A stretch of DNA of 64,000 nt from Cohnella cholangitidis (GCF_014107495.1 NZ_CP041969.1:4327501-4391500); one strand, 5' to 3'. Positions 41,401 to 49,616 are shown, counted from the first letter of the stretch. Notes: generated by a model from the letters alone, not told the origin. Made by a program: numbers and translations.

Positions 41401-43071
41401 AAAGTGTATCCGTGGGTTGCGGAAGTTCGGGGAACGACGCCAGGCGTCGGACTCATCTCGCCTCCGCCGCATCACGATATTTATTCCATCGAGGATTTGG
41501 CAGAGCTGATTCACGATCTGAAGAACGCCAACCCGCGCGCCCGCATTAACGTCAAGCTCGTATCCGAAGTGGGGGTAGGTACGATCGCTGCCGGCGTTGC
41601 CAAAGGCCGTGCCGACGTTATCCTCGTCAGCGGCTATGACGGAGGGACCGGGGCTTCTCCGATCGGCTCGATCCGACATGCGGGCTTGCCTTGGGAGCTC
41701 GGCCTTGCCGAGACTCATCAGACGCTTATTTTGAATAACCTGCGCGACCGCGTCGTGGTAGAAACCGACGGTAAAATGATGACGGGCCGCGATATCGCGA
41801 TCGCGACGTTGCTAGGCGCGGAAGAATTCGGATTCTCCACCGCACCGCTCGTCGTTCTTGGATGCATCATGATGCGCGTATGTCAATTGGATACTTGTCC
41901 GGTTGGGGTGGCTACGCAAAATCCGGAGCTTCGCAAGAAGTTCATGGGCGACCCGGAGCATGCCGTTAATTTCATGAAGTTCATTGCCCAGGAGTTCCGC
42001 GAAATTATGGCGCAGCTCGGATTCCGCACCGTTGAAGAGATGGTCGGACGGGTAGACCGATTGGATTCGAAGCTCGCTATCAAACATTACAAAACGCAAG
42101 GCATCGATCTGACGCCGTTGCTGCATATGCCGGAATTGCCGGAAGGCTCTGCCCGGTTCAATACGAAATCGCAAAATCACTTGCTCGAAGAATCGCTTGA
42201 TATGCAGGAATTGCTTCAAGCCGCTGCTCCCGCATTGGACAATAAGCAGCCAGTGAAAGGGACTTTCCCGATCAAGAATACGAATCGGGTCGTCGGAACG
42301 ATCGTCGGTTCGGAAGTCACGAACCGGTACGGCAAAGACGGCCTGCCGGAAGATACGATCCAATTCCACTTCGTCGGAACGGCTGGTCAGAGCTTCGGTG
42401 CGTTCATGCCTAAGGGAATGACTTTAACGCTGGAAGGCGATTCGAACGACTACGTAGGGAAAGGCTTATCGGGAGGCAAGATCGCGATCTATCCGTCGGA
42501 TAAATCGACGTTCAAAGCGGAAGATAACGTCATTATCGGAAATACGGCATTCTATGGAGCTACGAGCGGCGAAGCTTATATTCGCGGCGTTGCCGGAGAA
42601 AGGTTCGCGGTTCGCAACAGCGGCGTTAACGTCGTCGTCGAGGGCGTCGGCGACCATGGCTGCGAATATATGACTGGCGGACGCGTCGTCGTACTCGGCA
42701 AGACGGGACGCAACTTCGCGGCCGGTATGTCGGGCGGTATCGCCTACGTCGTGGATTGGGATGGCAACTTCGTCAACCGTTGCAATTTCGAGATGGTCGG
42801 ATTAGAGCATCTTGAAGACCAGGCCGAAATTGCCGAGGTTCGCGCCATGATCGGCAACCATGTCCAATATACGAACAGCGATCTAGGGCGGAGAGTGCTC
42901 GAGGATTGGAACAACGTGGCGAAGAAAATCGTCAAAGTCATCCCTAAAGATTACAAGCGGATGATGGAGCAAATCGCCAAGGTACAGGCCCAAGGGCTTA
43001 GCGGGGAACAAGCGATGCTGGCTGCTTTCGAAGCCAATATGCGCGACTTGTCCCGCGTAGGCGGCAACTAA
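38468..43071 (+). CDS. gltB: glutamate synthase large subunit, frameshift
   Basis: About 1534 aa when repaired, the normal size. It converts 2-oxoglutarate and glutamine to two glutamates. Order: glutamine amidotransferase domain with the nucleophile in KDACGMGF (Cys24, exposed after propeptide removal), central domain, FMN-binding synthase domain (SGYDGGTGASPIGSIRHAGL, 3Fe-4S cysteines in CIMMRVCQLDTC) and the C-terminal beta-helix (GVGDHGCEYMTGG). The frame breaks near 39450-39453; one missing C in GAACCTTGG destroys PEPWQNDELMDEEKRAFYEY. ATG 38468 has an AAAGG site. The small subunit gene gltD does not follow. A frameshift in an anabolic housekeeping enzyme is more likely an error than a true loss. 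Confidence 0.95.
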
Positions 43072-43091
43072 ATAGAACTTAAGACTTACGT

Positions 43092-43128
43092 CGACAAAAG
43101 CGCCATAAGCGCCTTTGTCGGCGTTTTT
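43092..43128 (+). terminator. terminator of gltB
   Basis: CGACAAAAGCGC and GCGCCTTTGTCG pair with one mismatch and are followed by GCGTTTTTGC. Confidence 0.85.
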
Positions 43129-43242
43129 GCATTTCAACGGGTTTTAAGATGGATATTTCGCTATAAATCTATTAAATTTCTTTCATTATGGTAAAATTCG
43201 GTGTAAAATGAAAGCGACTACAAGTAGTGATGGGGGCGCAAA

Positions 43243-43896
43243 ATGGATCAGTTTCTTCTTGATGTCTCGGTCAACATCTATGAATCTATCGCTATGATGA
43301 TATTGATGTTAACAATGTTTCGTTTTCCTATTAAGGATCATATATTTCATGCTGTTATCACAGCTTTAGTTATGGCACAAACATCCTACTTGTTGCGGTT
43401 TATACTTGATTTAGATATGTACACTCCGTTCTTCATGATTCTTTGGTTAGTCATCTTCTTCTGGAGATTGTTCCGAATCCATGCGTATTACGTGATGTTA
43501 GTCATTGTTTCCGGATACTTAGGTTATCTTGCAATACAATCCTGTTTGATTCTGTTGTTACAAATAAATTTTTCAATCGAGGAAATTAGCCAACCATTGT
43601 TGCATGCAAAAATATTTCAAATCGCTTCTTCGACTATTACGCTTCTTATTGCTTATATGTTGTGGCGGAAACGGATCGGGTTCTCTTTCGTACCGGACCG
43701 AATGGAAGAGAAAGTGGAAATGAATAGACTTAATATCTCCTTGTTAATAACGTCGGTGGTATCCTTCTTCATGATAACGGGACTCGTGTACTTTTTTATT
43801 GCGGTTGATCCTTTGATTGTTATTATTGGACCAATTTGTTTGTTTTCTGCATTTTTTATAATCAATTTTTCATTTAAGAAGGAGATGAGGTCATGA
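43243..43896 (+). CDS. seven-helix membrane protein in an agr-like operon, AgrC-sensor-like without kinase
   Basis: A 217-aa very hydrophobic protein with about seven transmembrane segments and only short loops. It stops a few residues after the last helix (NFSFKKEMRS), so it has no dimerisation/His or GHKL ATPase domain. Size and position before agrB suggest an AgrC-like peptide sensor domain standing alone, but there is no recognisable sequence motif to prove it. The stop overlaps the agrB start (ATGA), so the short form is translationally built in rather than a broken kinase. The ATG follows a GATGGGGGCG site. The gene is AT-richer than its surroundings. Alternative: an accessory transport or immunity protein. 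Confidence 0.6.
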   Translation: MDQFLLDVSVNIYESIAMMILMLTMFRFPIKDHIFHAVITALVMAQTSYLLRFILDLDMYTPFFMILWLVIFFWRLFRIHAYYVMLVIVSGYLGYLAIQSCLILLLQINFSIEEISQPLLHAKIFQIASSTITLLIAYMLWRKRIGFSFVPDRMEEKVEMNRLNISLLITSVVSFFMITGLVYFFIAVDPLIVIIGPICLFSAFFIINFSFKKEMRS

Positions 43897-44447
43897 TCGA
43901 CACGATTACAGAACGGCTAAGCGGCTACATTGATCGTCATAATGACCGGAAGCATATTAGCAAGGATGTAATGAAGTTTGCGCTATACTCCATGATGACG
44001 AGCAGTTCTACTGTAATTCTATGTTTATGTGTCGGGTTCCTTGATGGAAGGTTTAAAGAAACTTGCATCGCGATGCTTGCGATGGCTTCGTTACGGGTAT
44101 TGGCTGGAGGCTACCATTTAAAGTCTCCGCTGCTCTGTATCCTATTATCTACTTTGGCGGTTGCCATTGTGCCGTTTGTACCCATAAATAATCTATTTAT
44201 TTACATATGTACTGCGGTAAGCGCATTACTTGTATGGAAATACGCACCAGCAGATTCAAGAGGGAATACTAGACTTTCTGACAAAGCGTTGAATTTTATG
44301 AAATATTCAGCTTTGTTAATCGTTCTTTCTAATTTATTATTCGAATCCCCCATTTTATCAGTTGCATGGTTTATCGTTTCGCTTACGCTGATACCTATTA
44401 AAGGAGGTGAGACTCATGAAAAGCAAAGTAGCTCGTTTATTGGCTAG
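43893..44447 (+). CDS. agrB: AgrB-like pheromone-processing membrane peptidase
   Basis: A 184-aa membrane protein of the accessory gene regulator B family. The catalytic pair is visible in AGGYHLKSPLLC as His75 and Cys82, with the same seven-residue spacing as His77 and Cys84 in Staphylococcus aureus AgrB. Four or five further hydrophobic helices follow. AgrB cuts the AgrD precursor and forms the thiolactone ring of the autoinducing peptide. The 3' end overlaps the agrD start by 32 bp, a tight coupling. Intact. Confidence 0.9.
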   Translation: MIDTITERLSGYIDRHNDRKHISKDVMKFALYSMMTSSSTVILCLCVGFLDGRFKETCIAMLAMASLRVLAGGYHLKSPLLCILLSTLAVAIVPFVPINNLFIYICTAVSALLVWKYAPADSRGNTRLSDKALNFMKYSALLIVLSNLLFESPILSVAWFIVSLTLIPIKGGETHEKQSSSFIG

Positions 44448-44544
44448 CGGATTAGGATTAGTCGCCGTAATCTTTGTAACTACAGCTTGTAATGGATTTA
44501 TCGGTCATCACCCAAAAGCACCAGCTGAATTATTGAAGAAATAA
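44416..44544 (+). CDS. agrD: AgrD-like cyclic autoinducing peptide precursor, 42 aa
   Basis: ATG 44416 has a perfect AAGGAGGTGA site and opens a 42-residue peptide. It has a basic, amphipathic N-terminal helix (MKSKVARLLASGLGLVAVIF), a short segment TTACNGFIG holding the only Cys, and the acidic-type tail PKAPAELLKK resembling the conserved PKEL end of AgrD. By analogy the Cys25 thiol closes a thiolactone with a residue four or five positions on, giving a ring such as CNGFI or CNGFIG (inference). It overlaps the end of agrB in another frame. Too short for most gene callers, and well supported by context. Confidence 0.88.
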   Translation: MKSKVARLLASGLGLVAVIFVTTACNGFIGHHPKAPAELLKK

Positions 44545-44556
44545 ACATGATGAGAA

Positions 44557-44590
44557 GACTGCCGGATCAAATACGTCCGGCAGTCGCTTT
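44557..44590 (+). terminator. terminator after agrD
   Basis: GACTGCCGGA and TCCGGCAGTC form a perfect 10-bp stem with a GCTTTTA tail. It separates agrD from the LytTR gene. Confidence 0.85.
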
Positions 44591-44622
44591 TAGCAAGGGC
44601 AAACTTACATGGAGTGGAACTC

Positions 44623-44988
44623 ATGATTCAGCCTGTCACTAGGGACCGGAACAACGATGGTGAAGTCATCATGATGGATATGGCAGATGTGTTATATATC
44701 CAGACAGAAGATGGAGCGGTTGTCTTTCATACACCCGAGGGTAGGTTTTATCCGCTCGTTCCATCGCTAAGCATGTATGCCAAGCATACCGAGAATATCG
44801 ATTTTCAAAAATTAGACCGCACGAATCTAGTGAATATGAAGAAAGTCAAAGTATTCGACGAGAAACGCGGCATGGTGTTTTTCGAGGACAATGCAGGACC
44901 GAATAGCCAAAGCGCTATCGTAGCCTTCATGAATATCGGAAAGCTTAAAGACATGATTCTTTCCTGGATAGAGCGAAATCTCAAATGA
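44623..44988 (+). CDS. stand-alone LytTR DNA-binding domain protein
   Basis: 121 aa from ATG 44623 (GGAG 8 bp upstream; GTG 44614 also in frame). The protein is essentially one LytTR domain: MADVLYIQTEDGAVVFHTPE, then FQKLDRTNLVNMKKVKVFDEK, the RTN..N pattern typical of AgrA/LytR output domains. There is no receiver domain and no transmembrane segment. AgrA-type proteins bind paired direct repeats upstream of their targets. Immediately following an agrBD pair it is the obvious output candidate, but phosphorylation-based control cannot act on it in the usual way. An imperfect inverted repeat at 44986-45014 may be its terminator. Confidence 0.8.
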   Translation: MIQPVTRDRNNDGEVIMMDMADVLYIQTEDGAVVFHTPEGRFYPLVPSLSMYAKHTENIDFQKLDRTNLVNMKKVKVFDEKRGMVFFEDNAGPNSQSAIVAFMNIGKLKDMILSWIERNLK

Positions 44989-45208
44989 ACTGGCTCGTTT
45001 ACGAGACTGGTTCATTTGTGTACATACAATCAAAATTGTAAATTTAAGTGATATTTATCCAGTTCGTCCCAAATAGGGTTTGTTCGACAAAAGTTCTGAA
45101 TTAATTTTACGGATTGTACCCATCGCTCGACACCCTCCGCAAGTCCTATAACCTATACTATCCTTAGTGTTCAATTACCGGGATTGTAGAGAGGGTTAGG
45201 GAGCGGAG

Positions 45209-45352
45209 ATGGAGATGGAGAGGGATATGCTTAAGGGAAATCTGAAAAGCAGTCAGCCGTTGGAAATTGATGTCCGCAAAATTCTGGAGCAGCTTGGCAT
45301 TCAGAAAGAGAAGTGGCCGGAAGAATACAGAAATCCGGTCAGTCAGAACTAA
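45209..45352 (+). CDS. small hypothetical protein, 47 aa
   Basis: The frame from ATG 45209 to TAA 45352 encodes an acidic/basic helix-rich peptide (LEIDVRKILEQLGIQKEKW in the middle). GGGAGCGGAG lies just before this ATG; a second in-frame ATG at 45227 follows GGAGAGG. No signal peptide and no known family. A good terminator follows directly, which supports a transcript. It lies between the LytTR gene and the XRE repressor gene. It could be a small regulatory protein; function unknown. Confidence 0.45.
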   Translation: MEMERDMLKGNLKSSQPLEIDVRKILEQLGIQKEKWPEEYRNPVSQN

Positions 45353-45380
45353 CCTCAAATCTATGTTCGACAAACCAGCA

Positions 45381-45430
45381 AAAACCTCAGCAGGATAGGG
45401 ATGCGCAGCATCCTTCCCGTGAGGTTTTAT
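45381..45430. terminator. bidirectional terminator with internal hairpin
   Basis: AAAACCTCA at 45381 and TGAGGTTTT at 45420 form the outer stem; GGATGC/GCATCC forms an inner stem. It serves the 47-aa ORF on the plus strand and the XRE gene on the minus strand. Confidence 0.85.
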
Positions 45431-45450
45431 TTGTTGTTATTGCTTTTTTT

Positions 45451-45825
45451 TTAAGAGTTGTTCATATTCCGTTCAGCGCGGACAAACGCGATAAATCGGC
45501 GAGCTTCTTCAGCCGTCAGTTTGCGTCCGTCAATCGTAAGCGCGAACTGCTCCATCAATTGTTCATCCGAAAGCTCTAATCGGTCAGAAAACTGACGAAC
45601 CTCAGGATCTAAAGTGACGTTGGATTGAGAGGTTCTTCCGACCAGATAATCTATTGAAACCTGGAATAAGTCCGCGACTTTCCCTAAGGTCTCTGTATCG
45701 GGCTCTCTGCGGTTTTTCTCGTAGTGGGATAATGCCGCGCGTGAAATTCCAAGAGATGAAGCTAGTTCTTCTTGAGTTAAACCGCGTTGGTCTCTTAGAA
45801 AAGCGAGACGACTGCCGATATTCAT
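45451..45825 (-). CDS. XRE family transcriptional regulator
   Basis: 124 aa from ATG 45825, chosen because of the GGGAGGGATCTG site. The N-terminal 65 residues are a Cro/CI helix-turn-helix (LRDQRGLTQEELASSLGISR, ALSHYEKNRREPD, LFQVSIDYLVG). The C-terminal about 55 residues (LSDEQLMEQFALTIDGRKL, EEARRFIAFVRAER) form a short helical tail. The size and arrangement recall SinR-type biofilm repressors, but no sequence match can be claimed. It is divergent from the PilZ/LCP genes, whose promoter carries the paired palindromes, and so is a candidate for binding them. Confidence 0.88.
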   Translation of the reverse strand: MNIGSRLAFLRDQRGLTQEELASSLGISRAALSHYEKNRREPDTETLGKVADLFQVSIDYLVGRTSQSNVTLDPEVRQFSDRLELSDEQLMEQFALTIDGRKLTAEEARRFIAFVRAERNMNNS

Positions 45826-45880
45826 CAGATCCCTCCCAGGATGGTCTTTAATTTCATCATAATATGGATGATTAGCTTTT

Positions 45881-45914
45881 GCATTATTTGCAACAAAATG
45901 TCGCATTATTTTGT
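45881..45914 (-). promoter_or_regulatory. direct repeats in the XRE gene promoter region
   Basis: GCATTATTT occurs at 45881 and again at 45903, 22 bp apart (two helical turns), about 60-85 bp upstream of the XRE start. A placement like this fits an autoregulatory operator, but no promoter boxes are clear. Confidence 0.35.
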
Positions 45915-45985
45915 TGATTTTATAGTCTTCTCCATTTTCTGCAATAAATAAACGTTAAAACATCGTGCTCCCACACAAGTTGTTC

Positions 45986-46044
45986 TTGACATGTTACAAA
46001 ATGTATCGTACATTAAACTCAAATGTTAAGATACGATTCGTATC
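45986..46044 (+). promoter_or_regulatory. promoter with paired palindromic operators before the PilZ gene
   Basis: TTGACA (45986) and TACATT (46009) are 17 bp apart. The spacer is the imperfect palindrome TGTTACAAAATGTATCG. GATACGATTCGTATC at 46030-46044 is a perfect 7+1+7 palindrome just after the expected start site. The same arrangement recurs at 50771 and 51757. A protein bound to either site should block RNA polymerase. Confidence 0.75.
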
Positions 46045-46070
46045 AAACGTAAATAGGGTTTGGTGATGAT

Positions 46071-46529
46071 ATGGATGGAGAATGGGTAGAAAATCGGCGT
46101 CAACATCTCCGTTTTCAATTAACGGTTCCTTTATTCGCTGAATTGTCGCTTTGGCAGATTAGGGAGAGAGAGATGCGGAGCCGATCCCAGAGAGTGATGC
46201 TTAACAATATTAGCGTCGGAGGGTGCCTATTCGCCACGGCTTTAGTTCTTCCCGTGCGCGATGACGTGGAGTGGCTACTGAAGCTGCAGTTAGGCCATTA
46301 CACGGTTAAAGCAAGAGCGGTCATTCTCCATGCCGGACAAGAGGATGGTTTGTCTCGTTACGGAGTGCGTTGGATCATGTCCGGCATGGAGCGGCAAGCG
46401 TTTCAATATCGATTAAACGAATATATGCGCATGGTTCTCGTATCCAGCCCTCATATTCATACGTTATATAACAAAATCTCGGAACGAAAAGCGGACGGTC
46501 AATTCAAGAAATTCGACATTACCTCCTAG
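46071..46529 (+). CDS. PilZ domain protein, probable c-di-GMP receptor
   Basis: A 152-aa soluble protein. The c-di-GMP-binding signature is present as the N-terminal RRQHLRFQL (RxxxR form) and NNISVGGCLF (N/DxSxxG), on a beta-barrel of about 110 residues with an extra C-terminal helix. PilZ proteins switch polysaccharide synthesis, motility or protein secretion in response to c-di-GMP. It is the first gene after the paired-operator promoter, followed at 20 bp by an LCP-family gene. Its own partner is not evident from the sequence. Confidence 0.85.
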   Translation: MDGEWVENRRQHLRFQLTVPLFAELSLWQIREREMRSRSQRVMLNNISVGGCLFATALVLPVRDDVEWLLKLQLGHYTVKARAVILHAGQEDGLSRYGVRWIMSGMERQAFQYRLNEYMRMVLVSSPHIHTLYNKISERKADGQFKKFDITS

Positions 46530-46549
46530 AGCGGAAGGGGCAACTTAAG

Positions 46550-47617
46550 TTGAAGCGGAAAGCAGGTATTCGGATTGTTGTCTATTCGCTATTGTTTCTC
46601 CTTGCCATTGCGATTCTAAGCGGGGGATACCTATGGTACTCGATGCGTAAAACTATGGATGCCATCTATGAGCCCCTTCCTTCCATGAAGTGGGAGGAGC
46701 CTATATTTGAATCGGATATTATGCAGCAAGATGAAGATTCTCTTAAAAGGATTGTCGTTCAAACGTCCCCGTCCGAGAAAAAATTGGGCTCTCCGGCTAC
46801 GGAAACGGATCAATCGACAAAATCGGCGGAGATCGTAGTTGAAGAAAAGGAAGCGGATAGATTGCGCCATCCGGATCTTCAGCATGAAGATCCCTTCAGC
46901 CTTTTATTGTTAGGAGTCGATGAAAGGGCGGGGGATCGGGGGCGCAGCGATACGATGATCCTGTTGACGGTTCAACCCAAGGACGGAACGGTTATCGCGA
47001 TATCTATTCCGCGCGATACGAGGGTGCTTATGCCTCATACCCGCAAGTACGACAAAATCAATCACGCGTATGCTTTCGGAGGGACTACCCTTGCGGTTCG
47101 AGCGGTCGAGCAGTTGTTTGGAGTTCCGGTCTCCTATTATATGAAAACGAATATGGAAGGGTTTGTGAAAATCGTCGATACTCTTGGCGGCGTGGATGTC
47201 GTGAACAAACACGAGTTTACGATGGAGTATCATTTTCCGCAAGGCTCGCAGCATCTGAACGGCGAACAAGCTTTACTCTATATTCGAATGCGCAAGGAAG
47301 ATCCGCAAGGGGATTTCGGCCGAACGCAGAGGCAACGCGATGTTCTCGCAGACGCAGTGGATCGGGTGACGAACGTAAGCTCGATCGTTAAGCTTCCTCA
47401 GTTGCTGTCTCTACTATCGGATAACGTAAAGACGAATTTAACTACGCAAGATATGCTGGCATTGGTTAAGGATTATCGTCCGGCCATTCATCATATCGAT
47501 ACGTTGAATATGAAGGGTAAAGGGCAAATGATCGAAGGAATCTATTACTTCACGGTCGGGTCTAAGGAACGGCAAGAGGTGCGGAATAAGATGCTTGAAC
47601 ACCTTCAAGCTTCATAG
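46550..47617 (+). CDS. LytR-CpsA-Psr (LCP) family protein
   Basis: A 355-aa membrane protein with a short cytoplasmic tail, one transmembrane helix (VVYSLLFLLAIAILSGGYLWY), an extracellular linker of about 80 residues and the LCP domain: LLLGVDERAGDRGRSDTMIL, ISIPRDTRV, KINHAYAFGG, VDTLGGVDV and LYIRMRKED, with the Arg and Asp residues that bind polyprenyl phosphate. LCP enzymes attach wall teichoic acid or capsule to peptidoglycan. TTG 46550 is the likely start, after GGAAGGGG. Likely cotranscribed with the PilZ gene. Confidence 0.92.
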   Translation: MKRKAGIRIVVYSLLFLLAIAILSGGYLWYSMRKTMDAIYEPLPSMKWEEPIFESDIMQQDEDSLKRIVVQTSPSEKKLGSPATETDQSTKSAEIVVEEKEADRLRHPDLQHEDPFSLLLLGVDERAGDRGRSDTMILLTVQPKDGTVIAISIPRDTRVLMPHTRKYDKINHAYAFGGTTLAVRAVEQLFGVPVSYYMKTNMEGFVKIVDTLGGVDVVNKHEFTMEYHFPQGSQHLNGEQALLYIRMRKEDPQGDFGRTQRQRDVLADAVDRVTNVSSIVKLPQLLSLLSDNVKTNLTTQDMLALVKDYRPAIHHIDTLNMKGKGQMIEGIYYFTVGSKERQEVRNKMLEHLQAS

Positions 47618-47652
47618 ACGCAAGTAAAAGCAAATGCCAAGGAGGGAATAAG

Positions 47653-47802
47653 ATGGAACAATCCGTATTATTCTATTGCGTGAAATGCAATCAACTGAAA
47701 ACGATGGAGCAAGCAGGGGTACTGTTCCGAACAGGGTATTATCGCGCTCAATATCCGCTAGGCTGCTGCGTTCATTGCGAGCATCTGTCCAGAGGCTACT
47801 AA
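47653..47802 (+). CDS. small Cys-rich (zinc-ribbon-like) protein, 49 aa
   Basis: ATG 47653 follows AAGGAGGGAATAAG, a strong site. The 49-aa product has two Cys pairs, YCVKCN near the start and GCCVHCEH near the end, a spacing that could bind one zinc ion. It lies 35 bp after the LCP stop and is probably the last gene of that operon. No known family. Confidence 0.65.
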   Translation: MEQSVLFYCVKCNQLKTMEQAGVLFRTGYYRAQYPLGCCVHCEHLSRGY

Positions 47803-47830
47803 ATGCTCAAATGATTAAATTTTCGTAAAA

Positions 47831-47861
47831 TTAGCACTGGGCTTCCTGCAATTGGTATAAT
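47831..47861 (+). promoter_or_regulatory. extended -10 promoter of the ABC exporter
   Basis: TTGGTATAAT contains TATAAT at 47856 with the upstream TGG extension; a weak TTAGCA lies at 47831. Confidence 0.45.
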
Positions 47862-47896
47862 TATCGGGTATGTATCCTATTGTCGGAGGTTAGCTC

Positions 47897-48820
47897 ATGT
47901 CACAAGCTCCCGTCGTTCGCTTGCAGAACGTGACCAAGGTCATTGGCAAACGAACGATTATCGACCGCGTGTCCTTTGAGGTTCAGCCGGGAGAAGTATT
48001 CGGTTTCCTAGGACCCAACGGATCGGGTAAGACGACTACGATTAGAATGATCGTCGGATTGATGGGAATGACCGCAGGGGATATCCATGTAGGCGACCAT
48101 AGCGTCCGTACGGAATTTAGCAACGCCATTAATCAAGTCGGCGCCATCGTGGAAAATCCGGAAATGTACAAGTACTTGACCGGATATCAGAATTTAGTTC
48201 ATTACGCGCGAATGAATCCGTCGATTACGAAGGAAAGAATTCAAGAAGCCATTGAGCTAGTAGGTCTGCAAGGGCGTATTCACGACAAAGTGAAGAAGTA
48301 TTCGCTCGGAATGCGTCAGCGTCTCGGCGTAGCGCAAGCGATCATGCACAAGCCAAAGCTTCTCGTTCTGGACGAGCCTACGAACGGGTTGGATCCCGCG
48401 GGTATTCGCGAGTTGAGGGACTATTTGCGACGTTTGGCGCAAGATGAAGGCACGGCCGTACTCGTCTCCTCGCACCTCTTGTCGGAAATGGAACTGATGT
48501 GCGATCGGGTAGCCATCCTGCAGAAGGGTCAGATTATCGATGTGCGCTCCATCCGAGGCCAGGATGCAAACGGATCAGCGGCGTTGGAAGAAGTGCATTT
48601 CGACGTGGATCATCCGGATGCGGCTCTTGGCATTCTGGAAGGCCACGGAGCGGGACGTATCGTTGACGGCTTGCTCGTCTTGTCGTCCGATCGGACAGGC
48701 ATCGCCGCCATAAACCGCCGGCTAGTGGAAGCGGGATTGAATATCTACGGAATTCGTGTGAAGACGAAGTCGTTGGAAGACCAATTCCTCGAGATGACGG
48801 GGAGTGAAACCATTGGCTAA
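47897..48820 (+). CDS. ABC transporter ATP-binding protein, BcrA/YxlF type
   Basis: A 307-aa ATPase with Walker A GPNGSGKTTTIR, Q-loop region QVGAIVENPEMY, signature YSLGMRQRLGVAQ, Walker B LLVLDEPTNGLDP and switch His in VLVSSHLL. The C-terminal about 80 residues are the accessory domain of the bacitracin/lantibiotic-type exporters. Its stop overlaps the start of the permease gene. Such pairs export antimicrobial peptides, lipids or unknown substrates; nothing here names one. GGAGG before the ATG. Confidence 0.92.
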   Translation: MSQAPVVRLQNVTKVIGKRTIIDRVSFEVQPGEVFGFLGPNGSGKTTTIRMIVGLMGMTAGDIHVGDHSVRTEFSNAINQVGAIVENPEMYKYLTGYQNLVHYARMNPSITKERIQEAIELVGLQGRIHDKVKKYSLGMRQRLGVAQAIMHKPKLLVLDEPTNGLDPAGIRELRDYLRRLAQDEGTAVLVSSHLLSEMELMCDRVAILQKGQIIDVRSIRGQDANGSAALEEVHFDVDHPDAALGILEGHGAGRIVDGLLVLSSDRTGIAAINRRLVEAGLNIYGIRVKTKSLEDQFLEMTGSETIG

Positions 48821-49616
48821 CTTTATGAATCTCGTTCAAAACGAGAATATGAAAATTTACAGCAGAATCCGGACTTGGATTATGCTAGGGCTTATCGTGC
48901 TCATTCCGATATTGATATCAATAATCGTGCTATTGGCTGGCGGGGGAGACGATACTTCCAGCTGGAGCATGATGTTGTTGGAGAGCATCTTTGTGTTCAT
49001 GCTTATCACGATCTTCACGGTAGTTGTGGCTTCCGATTCGGTGGCGGGCGAGTTTTCCCAGGGGACCATCAAACTGCTCTTAATCCGTCCATGGAGCCGT
49101 TCGTCTATTTTGTTATCGAAATACATTGCTACGATCCTGTTCGCTATCGGGTTTACGATCGTAGCTTTCGTCGTCATGCTGCTCGTGAACATAGCCTGTT
49201 TCGGCTATTCCTCCGGCTCTCAAGAGTTATCGGATGGGATGCTGACGGGGATATCGGATTGGAATTTCATTCTGCAAGTTTACTTGTTCAGATTTATTAC
49301 GTTGATCCTTATCGTCACGTTCGGGTTTATGATGTCCTCCGCCTTCCGAAGCAGCGGTCTTGCGATAGGTTTATCCATCGCCTTCTTGCTCGCGGGAAAT
49401 ATCATTACCGGACTGTTCGCAATGGCGGACAAGCCATGGGTCAAATACGTTTTGTTCATGCATCTTGATCTGAGCTCTTACATCAACGGAGGATCGGGAC
49501 CGATTCCGAATCATCCGACGACATTAGGGTTCTCGCTCGCTGTCCTCGCCGTCTATTTCGTTATCTTTAACGCGATCTCATGGACGGTATTCACGAAACG
49601 GGATGTCGCCGCTTAA
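48813..49616 (+). CDS. ABC-2 type permease, YxlG-like
   Basis: About 267 aa with six transmembrane helices. TTG 48813 has GGGGAG 8 bp upstream; the GTG at 48804 is an alternative. The N-terminus LANFMNLVQNENMKIYSRIR is typical of ABC-2 permeases whose first helix follows a short amphipathic stretch, and FSQGTIKLLLIRPWSRSSIL is the conserved coupling segment. It overlaps the ATPase gene by 8 bp. A terminator follows. Confidence 0.9.
   Translation: MANFMNLVQNENMKIYSRIRTWIMLGLIVLIPILISIIVLLAGGGDDTSSWSMMLLESIFVFMLITIFTVVVASDSVAGEFSQGTIKLLLIRPWSRSSILLSKYIATILFAIGFTIVAFVVMLLVNIACFGYSSGSQELSDGMLTGISDWNFILQVYLFRFITLILIVTFGFMMSSAFRSSGLAIGLSIAFLLAGNIITGLFAMADKPWVKYVLFMHLDLSSYINGGSGPIPNHPTTLGFSLAVLAVYFVIFNAISWTVFTKRDVAA

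Noticed and set aside
40309..41718. 469-codon minus-strand ORF
   Set aside because: It is antisense to the FMN domain of gltB, whose motifs are unmistakable.
43243..43896. truncated AgrC broken by a frameshift
   Set aside because: No kinase sequence (NPHF/HxxxxP or GHKL motifs) is visible in any frame downstream; agrB starts at once with a coupled ATGA.
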